Assembly: GCA_035578155.1 (NCBI GenBank)
Contig: JAPWDM010000006.1
Span: forward strand, 11,982,305 to 12,046,304
From: Brachynemurus nebulosus
Taxonomy: Eukaryota; Arthropoda; Insecta; Neuroptera; Myrmeleontidae
Direction: 5' to 3'
DNA length: 64,000 bases
Shown one piece after another: positions 35,602-47,782 of this stretch (position 1 is the stretch's first letter; every line of letters starts with the position of its first letter). The notes under the pieces are model-generated. The model was not told the DNA's origin, did no database searches, and worked only from the letters and a program-made list of their open reading frames with translations. A program made the translations under genes and the position numbers.

Positions 35602-36057
35602 GTTGAAAATAGTGATGAGCAAAATTAGTCTTGGTCTTGCAGTCGTGTCTTGGTCTTGCATTTTTTGCAAGACCAAGACCAAGACGAAGACTGTGCATAC
35701 CAAGAGCAAGACCAAGACCAAGACTATAAGTATGGCTGCAAGACCAATACCAAGACTCAAGTGAGCAAGACCAAGACAAAAGCAAGAAAAAAGCAAGACT
35801 CTTGCTAAACTATTTAAATCGTCTGAAAGTATAGGTAATTAATACCGTAAAGAAAGAAAATTCGCTAATAAAAAAATGCAAGAAAATGCAAGATTTTTAG
35901 CAATACCAAGACCAAGACCAAGACTGCATTTTGCAAGACCAAGACCGAGACTCAAACTGCTCTAGCAAGACCAAGACCAAGATTCCTAATGCAAGAACAA
36001 GACCAAGACCAAGACTGTCAAGTTTTGGTCTTGCATTTGTTCATCACTAGTTGAAAA
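35602..36057 (-). mobile_element. Hexamer-rich hAT-type MITE, copy B (inverted)
   Basis: The element at 35610-36049 lies opposite in orientation to the other good copies. Its ends are TAGTGATGAGCAAAATTAGT and TTCATCACTA. The 8-bp duplication GTTGAAAA is perfect (35602-35609 and 36050-36057). The interior is CTTGGT/ACCAAG hexamers; the central palindrome has one arm mutated (AAACTATTTAAATCGTCT). The Leu-Gly and Leu-Val open frames are artefacts of the hexamer. Confidence 0.95.
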
Positions 36058-37740
36058 TATGTACATTTGTTCTAAAATGCATATGCATATACCTATCTGC
36101 ATATAGAAAAAAAGATATTGTTCTCTAGATCCGCGAAAGTTAACGAAGAAAATATTTTTTAACTCCACATTTAAGTGATTCCAAAGTTTTCCGCATTTTT
36201 GTTATTGCTTTCGCACGTTTATTCATAACCTGACCCATTTAATCAAGTCCTATCTATAGAATAGGTAATTTGTGTAACTGCGAATCAGCTACAAAGTCGC
36301 TATAGAAGTTTTCATTTATTTGGTCGTATAGTCTTACGCACACTTACAATCGTTTTAATAAACACCCTATATATTTATTGACATTATTACAAAAATATAC
36401 AAAATTGTAAGGAAACAACCCACTTTGATCGTTAATTGGTCAAAAATCGATCAATTTCTTCAGTATTTTTTAAAACGACAAAGGAAGGTTACTCTTGCAT
36501 TCTCTGAAATAACTATAAACGGCAAGTTCGTATTGGACGCACATTAAATCACAATGTCACATTAGTATGGCGGAAAGGGGATTTAATCACTTTAGCTTGT
36601 ATATAGTTTCACAAACTGTTATTTAACCAAATATTTCACGTACATTCTGTATAAAATTATCTTCACCTTCATGTTCGCAACTTACATTAAACAGCTGTAT
36701 ATACATACGACTGTGTGTAGCAATAGATTTCTAGATCTAACAAACCAAGAACTTTAACTATATTATTAATTAACAGTGTAGCTATATATGTATGTAGTTG
36801 TTTACGATAATTAGCAATTAAATTAAATTTATATAATTATAAAGTTAGAAAATCAATTTAAGTTATACGCTCGTTGTCAATTTGTTTATTAATAAATTTG
36901 TTTATGGAATTATTTAGGGGGGCGAGACGGGTTATTATGGAGTAGGTACCTACATGTTTCCTTTTTTGAAAATTTATAAATTAATAAAAAAAAATATGTA
37001 AAAAATTGCTTGGAGCGACGTTGAAATAGATGAAAGTTGTTTTGCGAAATCGGGTTAATAAAATATTTGTTAAATTTTATTAAAATTTACAGTTGAGATG
37101 ATTTTTAATATTTATAATTTCGTATGATGTCAAGATTAAAATTTAAATAAACATAATTTCTTATATTAACTTCTTCCTGACACATTTTCTGGACTTGTTT
37201 GTCTTCAAACCAGCGTGTAAACATTGATGAGTTGTTCTACGCATGTCCGGCGAAGGTTTCTGAATTAGTACAATCATTTTACGATAGATGGCGCGCAAAT
37301 CGTTTCAACAACTATAATTGATTGTGATGAAATTTTGGTTGAATTGTTGTCAAACGTTTGCAGAAAATGTCGAAATATCTATTCGGTCGCCGAAATCTCT
37401 AAGTTTTATTTTGGGTACTATTTTTGTTTCACATATAAATTCATTTTAAATGTTTCTCACAGGCGCGCATACTTAGGTAGGAGTGAAGTTGTTTAGTGAG
37501 GGGCGGTGCGGGCATTACAAGGGGGGTTGTATAGTTGTTTAAATAAAGTTATATCGAAGAATGATGGTGGTGAATGTTAATAAGGAGATAGCAGTATTTG
37601 ATTACAATATAATACTGTTGCATACGATACTGTGTAAATATTTTATACACAAATAAATATTACTTACTTACTTTGTATTATTGAAAACCACTTACTACAA
37701 AATGGTATAGTCTGATCCAGGTACAAATTCGTATTACGTA
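36058..37740. other. AT-rich DNA, nothing firm
   Basis: An AGATGGCGC word lies at 37286-37294. No gene, RNA gene or repeat boundary is supported on either strand. Confidence 0.5.
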
Positions 37741-38050
37741 CAATCAAAAAAAATACCCCTGTCGCAGCATTTGTGTGATTTTTTCTCCCAATTTCAATGG
37801 TGTAAAAAAATGTCGGAAAAATATTTGAATAAGGAAAAATTTTGGCAAAAAAACATTAGGGGCAAATTAAGAAATGAGAAAAAGAATTTCAAAGGTACCG
37901 TACGTAAGTATTTCGGGAAAAACCAGAACCAAATTACCAAAAGAATCACTCGAAAAAATCAGAATGAAATCAAGCGTATTGAAAATGAGGTGTAGATGGA
38001 GCGAAAATTATCAGAAGTTAAAAAAATTTTAGCACAGGTATGTGCTATAA
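37741..38050. repeat. Fragment of the microsatellite-bearing repeat and unknown sequence
   Basis: AAAATACCCCTGTCGCAGCA at 37750 is the terminal word of the repeat seen at 27630 (same orientation) and 52110 (complement). The Lys/Asn-rich open frame that follows has no recognisable domain and reflects A-rich composition. Confidence 0.55.
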
Positions 38051-38215
38051 ACCAGGGCCGCAAATAGGTCTTCAGCGGCCCCGTAGCAGAAAGTACATTC
38101 GGGGCCCCTACGCCGCCCCGGGTCAAAAATAATAAGCGGCGACTTTTTTTTTTGCTTTTACATATTTGGAATTTGTAACTTGCAACTTGCACAGTAAAAA
38201 GAAAAAAAAAAAACA
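38051..38215. mobile_element. Possible truncated hAT-type MITE end
   Basis: CAGGGCCGCAAATAGGTCTT at 38053, followed by GC-rich sequence with GCGGCCCCGTAGC and CGGGGCCCCTACGCCGCCCC, has the look of a hAT MITE left end. I could not find a matching right end or duplication. Confidence 0.45.
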
Positions 38216-40143
38216 ATTTGATGATCCGATATTGAATTAATAGAGAAAATTGACTAGATTTAATACCAAATTATCACAGTATCTTACACAGGAATCATAA
38301 GTTATACGCCGAACGTTCTGTTCAAGTTATTTACATAATATATAAGTCTATACAGAATAATTATCGTGATAGGGGAAACGCGACTAAATTATTCAATAAT
38401 TTCAATCATTTTTTTTTCTTTTTGAAGTGAAAACTCCTACAGCCACAGTAACTCTACGTGGGAGTGTAATGAAATCTGTAATGGTCGAGAGTGAGGACGG
38501 TAATGCTTTGGTTGTAAGGTGGAACAAACGCTAGTATGGTTAGTTGGCCATATTTATTATTGTTTAAATTATTTAATTTATTCCCAACATTCCCGATGTT
38601 TTATTTTGTTACAATCAGACTTTGGTTCAATTCAGTATATAGGGTGTAAAGTATTATAAATCTCACTACGAAAAGTGTGGGTAGATCGTACCCATGTAAT
38701 TAATATTTGCTAATAAATTTGAACCAAAACTGTTTTTTAACAGAAAAAATTAACATATTTATAAAATTTTATTGAATCTTAGTCAATTAAATTATTTTGT
38801 ACCTTTGATATTATGAAGGTATTTATTTATGCATAATTTAGTCAAGGCCATATTTAGAAAAATTTGGAAACATCGTATATAGCCAGTCAATTTGCGATTT
38901 TCTCATACTGTTAATTTCCTGTGAAAAAATTCCGGTGGTTTTAGTTGTCTATAGGGTGCTGTGAGTCACTCGTCAAAAAGCCGATAGTTGTTCATTTTAC
39001 ACCCTATATTTTACATACTAAAAGCATCTTTACGATTAAATTAATATTCCTTCACATTATTTTCATTATTATTACCTATCAATTAATTTCTATCCTTGTC
39101 AGACTACTAATATAAAATTCAACAAATCTATAGTAACCGAAATAAATCAAAATAAATTTTAAAATTAAAACAACTATGAAATCTTCATTTCGTCTACAAT
39201 AAATGTTTTTAAAGAAACATTTTATTGGAATTTGGTTCTATTTGGTCCGAAATAATGACAGTAAATCCTCTAGTTGGTATTTAACGTACAAATTTACCCA
39301 CGTTTGCCCAATTATATAAGTTATTACGGTGTGTTTATCATTGTTTGTATGTATGTGTAGAGTTTGAGAACATTTTACTCTACACAGAACTAAATTAATT
39401 AAATGACTTAGTCATGGATGTAATTATATTTTGAGTGTTTCATATATTAATTTAGAGGTTATGTACGTACAAATATATATGTATGTATATGTCGGATAGA
39501 TAGATACTGTTTAATTGGAAACTTGGTTTGCTTTGTAACTATGTTTAAATTAGTGAAAACAATAATAATATATTATAAGGTAAAGACAAAGATGCAAATA
39601 TATACATACATTATATTGTATATAATTTTATTTATTATAATATATATGTACATTTTAGAAGTGAAAAACTATACAGGATGTACCAGTAGTTGTGAAATAT
39701 TACTCCCGTATGAGATGTTGGAACAAAGATTTGTACTGGTCCTAAAATTTCTTTTCAGAGTTTCCTGGATATAAGAACTTGTGAAAAGTAAATACTGCAA
39801 AAGAAAGGGACTGACTAAAGTTGCTTTTCTCACTATTTTTTGAGGTTTAGTCAAATTTGTTTGTGGATGTCCACAACTCCAAAGTGTGTGTGGACCTTTT
39901 AGTTTCATCAAACACCTATTAGAATAACCAGGAATGAAAGTTTAAGTTCTAGTAAAACTAGTAAAAACCCGAAAAACTGTTAAAAAATATATTCATGACG
40001 TCATAGGAACAAATTTTTATTTGCTTCCTCAGTTTAAAATATAATCCAAATGAGTTTGGACGGATTTACTGGCAAAATATTTTCGTTAATTGGGTAAATT
40101 TTCTATTTTTGTTATCAAAATTAAGAAATTCGATCTATATACT
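38216..40143. other. AT-rich DNA, nothing firm
   Basis: The phrases AGGGTGTAAAGT at 38641 and CACCCTATATTTTACAT at 39000 are weakly complementary and may bound an old element of about 370 bp. No gene is supported. Confidence 0.4.
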
Positions 40144-40466
40144 TAGTGATGAGTAAAATCAGTCTTAGTCTGACAGTCTTGTTTCGATTTTCAATTCTTT
40201 GCATCACTAAACTCAAGACTAATACGCTGTATGAATCTACAAGACCAATTTGAACATTATAAGTGTGGTTATACGGCCAGTGCCAAGACTCAAGTGAATA
40301 AGACCAAGAGAAAAGTAAGACTCTTATGGTAGAATATTAGAAAGCTAATAATTTACTAGAAATTATTATTGACATTTATGAAAAATCTTGTAAGAATGGT
40401 CTAGAGAGACTAGTAAGCCCAAAATCAAGACTATACTAGCGTCTTGGCCTTGCATTTGTTCCTTAT
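40144..40466 (-). mobile_element. Hexamer-rich hAT-type MITE, decayed copy
   Basis: TAGTGATGAGTAAAATCAGT starts the copy in the same orientation as copy B. Inside are GTCTTAGTCTGACAGTCTTG, CAAGACTCAAGTG and AAGTAAGACTCTT, the decayed counterparts of the family blocks. The right end is eroded (TGCATTTGTTCCTTA). No duplication remains. Confidence 0.8.
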
Positions 40467-41487
40467 TTGAAAATTTTGTAGCTCTCTACTGCATAAATTA
40501 CGAGTTTTATCCATATGATAAATAGTTGCGAATATACGTCTTATAACTTAATAGCGTTAGACAATTACATTTAAAACATTATCAAACCGCCCCCCTCTCA
40601 CCCTTACTTAGCATCAGAATCAAATTTCAACTATTAAAAAAAAAATTCATTTTTAATTACCTATATATAGACAACTTTATCTATATTTATTTAGTACCTA
40701 TACACAGTGTACCAACATTTTAATGAATTACATAATCGCAAAATTTCAAGTTGACAACAAACATATAGTTTCTCATTTCACAATAATATAAGCTCAATTC
40801 TCTCTCGAAATTTTGACATATGTATAATTATAAGTTAGTAGTGATGGCTTTAACGCTAATTATATACTATTTTTTGACAGCGCAAATAAGAGTAACCAAT
40901 GCTTGGTCACGTGGCCGACACAATGTTACTTACATGTATTATATAACATTTTTAGAGGTGAGGGGCGTTGGTTTTGGTGAGCGCGTGCCATAAACATTAA
41001 TATAATGGTACAAACACACAAGCAACGCACAGTGTGCTATGTGTCCTATGACTTGTTTATCATCAGCGCAATTTATTATACATAGCTAACGTTGTAAATT
41101 AGCCGGAGGCACTTTTTTCTTTTTCATACTCAATTGATTTGAGCTGTTTGAGCGCACGTTTGCCCATGTGTGTGTGTGTGTGTAAATACATGATATTTAA
41201 TTAACTGTAATAGTTTTTTGCAACTGTTATAATTTTGGCAGCACAATCGCAATCGATATTGTAGAACTCTTCAGTAACGTTTTTTACTTGAAACTCGGTG
41301 CTGAGTCAGGGCAGGGGAGGTGAGGGACGTTGGTGACGTCAGTTACGGGGACAAAAACCGTAAGGAATTGAAGCAAAATTTATCTTAGGTTTTTAGGAAT
41401 AGGTGGGGACACATGTTGAGGAAAGTTATTGGGAATAACGTTGTTGTAAATTAATTTCAAGTCCTTCTAGCAGGTGGTAAAGGTCAT
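40467..41487. other. AT-rich DNA with possible regulatory sequence
   Basis: The stretch at 40860-41140 is less AT-rich and more complex than its surroundings (GTCACGTGGCC, TGTTTATCATCAGCGCAATT). It could be conserved non-coding DNA. A GT run lies at 41169-41182. No gene is supported. Confidence 0.4.
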
Positions 41488-41916
41488 ATGGCAAGTAGTG
41501 ATGAGCAAATGCAAGACCAAGACCAAGACTTGGCAGTCTTGGTCTTGGTTTTGTACTTGCATTAAGAGTCTTGGTATTGGTCTTGCTTGAGCAGTTTGAG
41601 TCTTGGTCTTGGTCTTGATCTTGCAAAATGCAGTCTTGGTCTTGGTCTTGTTATTGCTAAAAAATCTTGCACTTTCTTGCATTTTTTATTAGCGAATTTT
41701 TTTCTTCTAAAATCAGAATTTTTACTATTTTTACATATTAATTATACTTTCAAACTATTTAAATAGTTTAGCAAGAGTCTTGCTTTTTTCTTGCTTTTGT
41801 CTTGGTCTTGCTCACTTGAGCCTTAGTATTGGTCTTGCATCCATACTTATAGTCTTGGTCTTGCTCTTGCAAAAAATGCAAGACCAAGACTAATTTTGCT
41901 CATCACTAATGGCAAT
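41488..41916 (+). mobile_element. Hexamer-rich hAT-type MITE, copy C
   Basis: The element at 41496-41908 has ends TAGTGATGAGCAAA / TTTGCTCATCACTA, flanked by ATGGCAAG and ATGGCAAT (7 of 8). It contains the AAACTATTTAAATAGTTT centre near 41754 and the same block order as copy A. Its minus-strand open frames (Gln-Asp / Thr-Lys repeats) are hexamer artefacts. Confidence 0.95.
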
Positions 41917-42680
41917 TAGTCATTTCCTCTCTACTGTGATTCCTATAAATTGTCGCTCCAAAAATATTTGTTCAATTCTGATAAGGGAAATAAGAATTTT
42001 TGAAAATTCTCCCAAGTCATGTGATTTATGAAAGAAATTGGGACCTTTTGTAACACCTTGGGTTCAAGATTCATCAATTCTCATAAACAGGATTTGAAAA
42101 AAAAAAAGGGAAATAAATCAGAATTATTCCAATTTTTCGAAACTGCGGAACTATACTGGATAAAATGTGTCCAAATTTTGTTCCTTTTAATACGTCATAT
42201 AAACTTAGAATTATTTTGAACCTGGTTCCATATTTCTATAGCCCCAATAAATTTGGAACCTCAAGATTCGGTGACAATTGCATACTACACTTTCTCTTTA
42301 CTATAGAAAAAGTAAAAATTGAATTAAAAAAGTTGCTAGGAAATTTACATATTTTTAAGCAGTACTTGAACGACCTAACTGTAACCTTTTTTTTAAGTAA
42401 TTTTTGATTAATGGAAAGTTGTCGTAATTAATTCCTTTATTTAAAATAATTTTATTAGGTATTGATTTTTATTTTTTCAATAAACTGAGGATTAAAAAAC
42501 TTTTTTTTTTTGTAAATACAAAAAAAAAAAAAAAAAACTGATTCAATAAACATCAAACCTTTTAATAAAAATGTATTTTCCCATCCTTTTTTCGGTTTAA
42601 TTTAATGCTTCAATTAAATCAAATTACAGCAATGGCTAAATTAATTCTTAAATCATTTGTAAAAGTGATTGTTTCTATCA
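41917..42680. other. AT-rich DNA, nothing recognised
   Basis: Two overlapping short plus-strand frames (42028-42407) have mixed composition but no recognisable domain, no conserved motif and no splice context I can defend. An A run lies at 42520-42537. Confidence 0.45.
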
Positions 42681-42870
42681 AAAAAATTCCGTCAAGTACG
42701 TGTCAGACGACGCAAAAATTAAGGTTTCGTAGTCTGTAATATTTTTGGATTTTTTAGATTGGTTATTTTTAGTGGTAAATGGAACCACAATTTTTGGAAA
42801 CGTCCTTTCAAAAAGTGAAAAAATTTTTATTCTTTTAAGGGGGTTACAGACAGTCATATCCAAAAACCAG
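42681..42870 (+). repeat. Dispersed repeat fragment of the AAGTGCGTGT type
   Basis: GTCAAGTACGTGTCAGACGACG followed by GGTTTCGTAG and, later, ACAGACAGTCATAT resembles the start of the fragments at 17245 and 50280. The family is not identified. The interior frames are not coding in any recognisable way. Confidence 0.45.
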
Positions 42871-42875
42871 TTGAA

Positions 42876-43290
42876 CAGTTCATCCACTTCACAACATATG
42901 CAGTTGTTTTTCATTGCCCCTAAATTCAGGCAATCGGCATTGAACTCTCAAGTGCCCCAATACCTACTAGAGAAATTTTATTATTTAAATTGTTTACATT
43001 TCAACCGCAAATTTGCGAGGTAATTTTAAGAGACAGAAGGAGTATATGCACATTCCATCAGGCAAACAAAAGTTTTTGGGGTCATAGAAAAATTCCAAAA
43101 CGATATTAAAGTTCAACGTAAAAGAAAATACTATCACAATGTGCAAATAAGAATACCATAGCCCTTACCAGTAAGAAATTATTGGACGAAGAAGGAATTT
43201 GGAATTATTATAGTCCTTATTTACCAGATTCCTATGTTGGAAAGGGACACCCTGTCCGTCTTTATGAGCAGCCCTCTTCAGTGAGACTTT
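42876..43290 (+). repeat. First copy of a 0.4-kb dispersed repeat
   Basis: This block is repeated in the same orientation at 45372-45820, about 2.5 kb away. Shared words include CAGTTCATCCACTTC, CCCCTAAATTCAGGCAATCG, GAGACAGAAGGAGTATATGC and TTACCAGTAAGAAATTATTG. It is non-coding. Its CCCCTAAATTCAGGCAATCG also matches the arm of the perfect hairpin at 32626-32757 with one difference. Confidence 0.85.
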
Positions 43291-45371
43291 CTAGATTTTG
43301 ACTGCGAAAATTGAAAAAGAAATTTAAGGTCCTAAGTATTTTTTTATTTTTATAATTTTTTTTTTTTTTTGTGAGAGGTAAACTGGACATTCAAGACTTC
43401 CATTTCATTATTGTCACAGTTAATTGAACTGTGATGGAAATTAGAGTAAAGGAGTGCTGTAATGGAAAGGTGTTTAAATAATTTGTCTACACGTGTACTA
43501 TACACATTACGTACTCAAATTACATTTAGAAAAAAACATTAAATTAAAAAAAAAATTAGATTGAAAATATATAGACCTAATTGATCAATTGAGGCTCAAT
43601 TATTTTGGTGTGAGTTTGATATTTATTATTTCAAATTATTTTTTTATATATTTTTTTGTACCTTAAAATAAGTAGGTATAAGCATGTACATTTATATTGT
43701 ATGATCTATAATTATAGGTTTTAGAAATCATTCAAATACTTTTTAATATTGTTTATTTATTAAAAGAGATGTTAGATTATATTGAGACGGTCCTTAAATA
43801 CATATATAATTATTCTTTGAATTTCTTTTTTATTCTTTTTTAAAAATTAAATGTATTAAATTTCTAGGATATCGTTTTTTTTTTCCATTCAAAAAATTAT
43901 ATCATTATCGTTTGGGGATTCGAAGCGTCAAGTATTAAAAATATTCTGTCCGATTTTTAGTATTCCGGACCAAAACTGTGGAACAATTTGACGTAAAAAT
44001 TAAACACCAAGGTACCCCCTCGCCATAAAAACAACTGATTGTACGGAATACTATTTGGGGAAGTATAACTTGCACTTGATCTAAGTACAGTAAAACATCT
44101 TACTAATTGTTGAAGCCTTCAGTTTTAAATGAAATTTTTTTTAATACAGATTTATTAATAATTTTGATATCTATTCAACTAATTCGTTAGGTAAATAAAA
44201 GTTTTGTTTTTTTGTTAAGAAAAAAGAATTTTTCAAAAAAAGACTTATTAATTTTATAATTGTATAATAGAAACGGAAGTTTTATTAATAAATAATAGAC
44301 TATTGTACGCTTGTCAAATTTATAATAATTCATTTTTTATAAACATTACGGTTTATTGTATAAGTTAAGATTGTAAACATACATTGAATTAAGAACCATA
44401 GGTAATGACTGTCCCTTTATTAACGGCTTATTAATAATTGCATAAAGAAGTTTTTTGTCTCCGCAGATCAGTTGTTACTCAAAAAAAAAAAAGTATGACT
44501 ATTTAAATTCGTTTCTTTACAGAATATTGATGGTTTGATCTGAAACACATTGTAATTGTCTACCTACAGTACTTACAGACGCAGCGATGGATGCATTTGG
44601 CTGATTTTTCTCTGTTTGCAAGATGGTTATTAGCTTCACCCTACGCTTATTCTTAAGAAGAAGGGATGAAAACTGCACATAAAAAAAACAGCTTCAAATT
44701 CCCTTACAGAAACTACAAATAAAGGACAATTCAAATTTTACCTTTTAATCGAGTAGTAGTAGCGAAAGTATTGTAATACTTTTTGAGAAGTGAAAATTGT
44801 TTTTCTCTTTAGAACTCTTTGAAAAATTTACCCAAAAAGTTTCATGACTTCGATATTTATACAAACATACCTATGTTACGAGTACAAAGAAGCTATGCGC
44901 CACATCCCTTACAATTAGAAATGTATTTTCACTGTAGTATAGGCTTTAAATAATATTACACAAAAAAATAACAGCCTAATAATTGTTATTAAATTAGTGT
45001 GTTAAATATGTTGAGACGCAAAGAAGTGAACGCAGACTTAACGATGTGAAAACAATAATAAAAAGAAAATGAATAGCATGAAAAACAATTTTCTTTCCAC
45101 AGTAAATTGCTTGATCATTTATAAAATAGCAATTTTGTGTTGTTTTGTGCGTTGTGTTTGTTGTTAAACAAAGATGACAAATGATATAATCTTTAACACT
45201 CTGTTACTTCAGTACTGTATAAGCATTTTTCTCACTTATGTAATTACATTTCGACGAAATAGTATATATAGAAATAAGTTAGAAAATTCCATATGTTTCA
45301 ACGCGGCAACATCCCGACAGTTGCGGCAAAAAGTAATAAAACATTAACAAGCCGGTAGTACACCAGTGGAT
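43291..45371. other. AT-rich DNA with one shared repeat word
   Basis: At about 44878 CGAGTACAAAGAAGCTATGC followed by GCCACATCCC matches the block at 24612. No gene, RNA gene or bounded element is otherwise supported. Confidence 0.45.
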
Positions 45372-45820
45372 CAGTTCATCCACTTCAACATATGCAGTTG
45401 TTTTCATTGCCCCTAAATTCAGGCAATCGGCATTGAATTCTCAAGTGCCTCAATACCTACTAGAGAAATTTTATTATTTACACTACTCAGTCAATTGTTT
45501 ACATTTCAACCGAAAATTTGCGAGGTAATTTTAAGAGACAGAAGGAGTATATGCACATTCCATAAGGAAAACAAACGTTTTTGGGGTCATAGAAAAATTC
45601 CAAAACGTTATTGAAGTTGTACGTAACAAAAATTTCTATCAGAATGTGCAAATAAGAATGTATCACACTCCTTACCAGTAAGAAATTATTGGACGAAAGA
45701 GAAATTTGAAATTACTATAGCAGTTCTTCTGGAAAATTCATCTAATTCTTAGCATTTACGAGACTCCCATGAGAGAAAGGGACATCTTGTGGGTAAATTT
45801 ATGAGCAGTCCTCTTTAATA
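45372..45820 (+). repeat. Second copy of the 0.4-kb dispersed repeat
   Basis: It is collinear with 42876-43290, with scattered substitutions and small indels, for example an extra CACTACTCAGTCAA near 45480. It leads directly into a (TA)n array after about 45 bp. Confidence 0.85.
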
Positions 45821-45864
45821 TTACTATTGTATAAACGTGTTTACATTCTTATGTCAGTAAGTGT

Positions 45865-45872
45865 CAGTCATA

Positions 45873-45946
<74 letters not shown>

Positions 45947-45952
45947 ATATTT
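45865..45952. repeat. (TA)n microsatellite
   Basis: A nearly pure TA run with one phase break (ATATTATATA near 45933). The Ile-Tyr frame here is an artefact. Confidence 0.97.
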
Positions 45953-45957
45953 AAACC

Positions 45958-46462
45958 ATTTTTCTCTGTAACAAAACGAATTTTCCGGTTCAGCACATTC
46001 TCAAAACACCTCATGCTTGTTTTCCCACAGTTAAACTGCAGTCGATCAAAAATAATACATATAATAGCATCCGTAGGTCGGAAAAAAAAGTGAAAAGAAA
46101 CTATTTAAGGAACAATATTGTTGTTGTTAGAAAAATATCGTAATACATAATATAGAAAGATCATTTGCTGTGCGATTCTTTCCAATCTATCGCCCCCTCT
46201 GTACCTCACCCACCCCGCCCGCCCCGCGCTCACCCCGTGTTGAGATTAAGGTGTGATATACTTAGTTACGGTTGAATGAATCAATTGAAGCATTATTCCA
46301 TTAAGGATCAACACGACGGGCAATCCTCAAGAGTTTAATAGATATTTGTTTTAAGTATATAGGTACCTAAATATATCAAATTTTTTTTGCTAGGGGAACA
46401 GTTTTATAATAATTGCCGAAGAAGTTTTGAACCGAAAGCAGCAATTTAAATAAATTTTTAGA
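45958..46462. other. Unannotated DNA with a C-rich patch
   Basis: A GC-rich patch at 46190-46240 (CCCACCCCGCCCGCCCCGCG) breaks the AT-rich background. Nothing else is recognised. Confidence 0.45.
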
Positions 46463-46660
46463 TAGTAATGAGAAAAATCAATCTGGATTTGGCTGTTTGG
46501 TCTTGGTTCGGCAATTTCTGCAAGACCAATAGATACCAAGATTATAGAAGTAGGTACCTATATGGTTGCAAGACTCAAAAGAGTGACGACTCACGCGAAC
46601 AAGCTCAAGAAAAGAGCAAAATTATTAACAAAGATCATATAGAACACTATTATGTTATAG
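46463..46660 (-). mobile_element. Hexamer-rich hAT-type MITE, decayed and shortened copy
   Basis: TAGTAATGAGAAAAATCAAT is a mutated family end, and TTTGGTCTTGGTTCGG, TGCAAGACTCAAAAGAGTGA and AACAAGCTCAAG are decayed interior blocks. No clear right end remains. Confidence 0.6.
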
Positions 46661-46875
46661 TAGTATAGACGAGCATAAAGGCATTAGTGTGGGATATTTC
46701 ACTGAAGCACTTAGTGGGGGGTGTGATATGAGGCGCGGGCTGTCTATTAGTCTTCAAACAAGACTATATTTATTGTAAGATATAAGAAATTCTATACATA
46801 TGAATTTTGAAAATAAAACCATTAGGCATAATTTTTTTGTTCAAGATTTTGCATTTTTATTTTAGTATGTATAAA

Positions 46876-46989
46876 CTTGTTGCCTAGCAATTTAAGGAGA
46901 AGAGCTATCAACGCGTAAAAATACGATAGTGCAGCTGGAGTATTTTGGAGTTGATAGTTCTTCGAGTTGAATTGCTTTTAGGCAACAAA
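46876..46989. mobile_element. Short hairpin element with TTGTTGCC arms
   Basis: CTTGTTGCCTA-GCAATTTAA and GAGCTATCAAC on the left pair with GTTGATAGTTC, TTGAATTGC and TAGGCAACAA on the right, with small gaps. The arms resemble the hairpin at 29241-29335. Confidence 0.65.
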
Positions 46990-47417
46990 TTTTAGTTGTA
47001 AGAAACACACATTTATTAGCGAGAAAATATTTTGAATGTAATACGGTAAGACAATTTTACGAATAAAATATGTTAGTATAATTCATATTATAATTTAATA
47101 TTTTGTTACTATGGTTTTGAAATCACTTAAATTTACCAATAAAAAGTTTCTTACTGTTTTTTCTTTCACAGTAAAAATCTGTTCTAACTTTATTTCATGA
47201 CAAAATTTAAAAAAAACTACAATATTTTTATGGGACTGAATATAGGTACATGAATTAAATTGTCAATATTATTTGAAAATATTCAAAATTGTTACTATAT
47301 GGTTACCACGGTTACTGTACTGATTACAAAGTATCAGTTGGTCGGTAACTTCAGCGTATCGTAACCTAAGACTATATACATTTCAGAGGTATAAAATTTG
47401 TTATAATAAAAAAACAT

Positions 47418-47782
47418 TTTCCAATTAGTGATGAGCAAATGCAAGACCAAGACCAAGACTAGGCAGTCTTGGTCTTGGTTTTGTTCTTGCATTAAGAATC
47501 TTGGTCTTGGTCTTGCTAGAGCAGTTTGGGTCTCGGTCTTGGTCTTGGTCTTGCTAAAAATCTTGCACTTTCTTGCATTTTTTTATTAGCGAAATTTTCC
47601 CATCTAAACTCTCTTTTCTCTTTACGGTATGAATTATACTTTCAAACTATTTAAATAGTTTAGCAAGAGTCTTGCTTTTTTCTTGCTTTTGTCTTGGTCT
47701 TGCTCACTTGATACATAGTTTTGGTCTTGGTCTTGCAAAAAATGCAAGACCAAGACTAATTTTGCTTATCACTATTTCCAAT
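47418..47782 (+). mobile_element. Hexamer-rich hAT-type MITE, copy D
   Basis: The element at 47426-47774 has ends TAGTGATGAGCAAA and TTTGCTTATCACTA and a perfect 8-bp duplication TTTCCAAT (47418-47425 and 47775-47782). At 349 bp it is the shortest good copy, lacking part of the interior near the right end. The central palindrome AAACTATTTAAATAGTTT is intact. Confidence 0.95.

Noticed and set aside
42745..43023. 92-residue plus-strand frame with a hydrophobic start
   Set aside because: It crosses from one dispersed repeat fragment into another and is broken in the related copy at 45372. The start is A/T-driven hydrophobicity.
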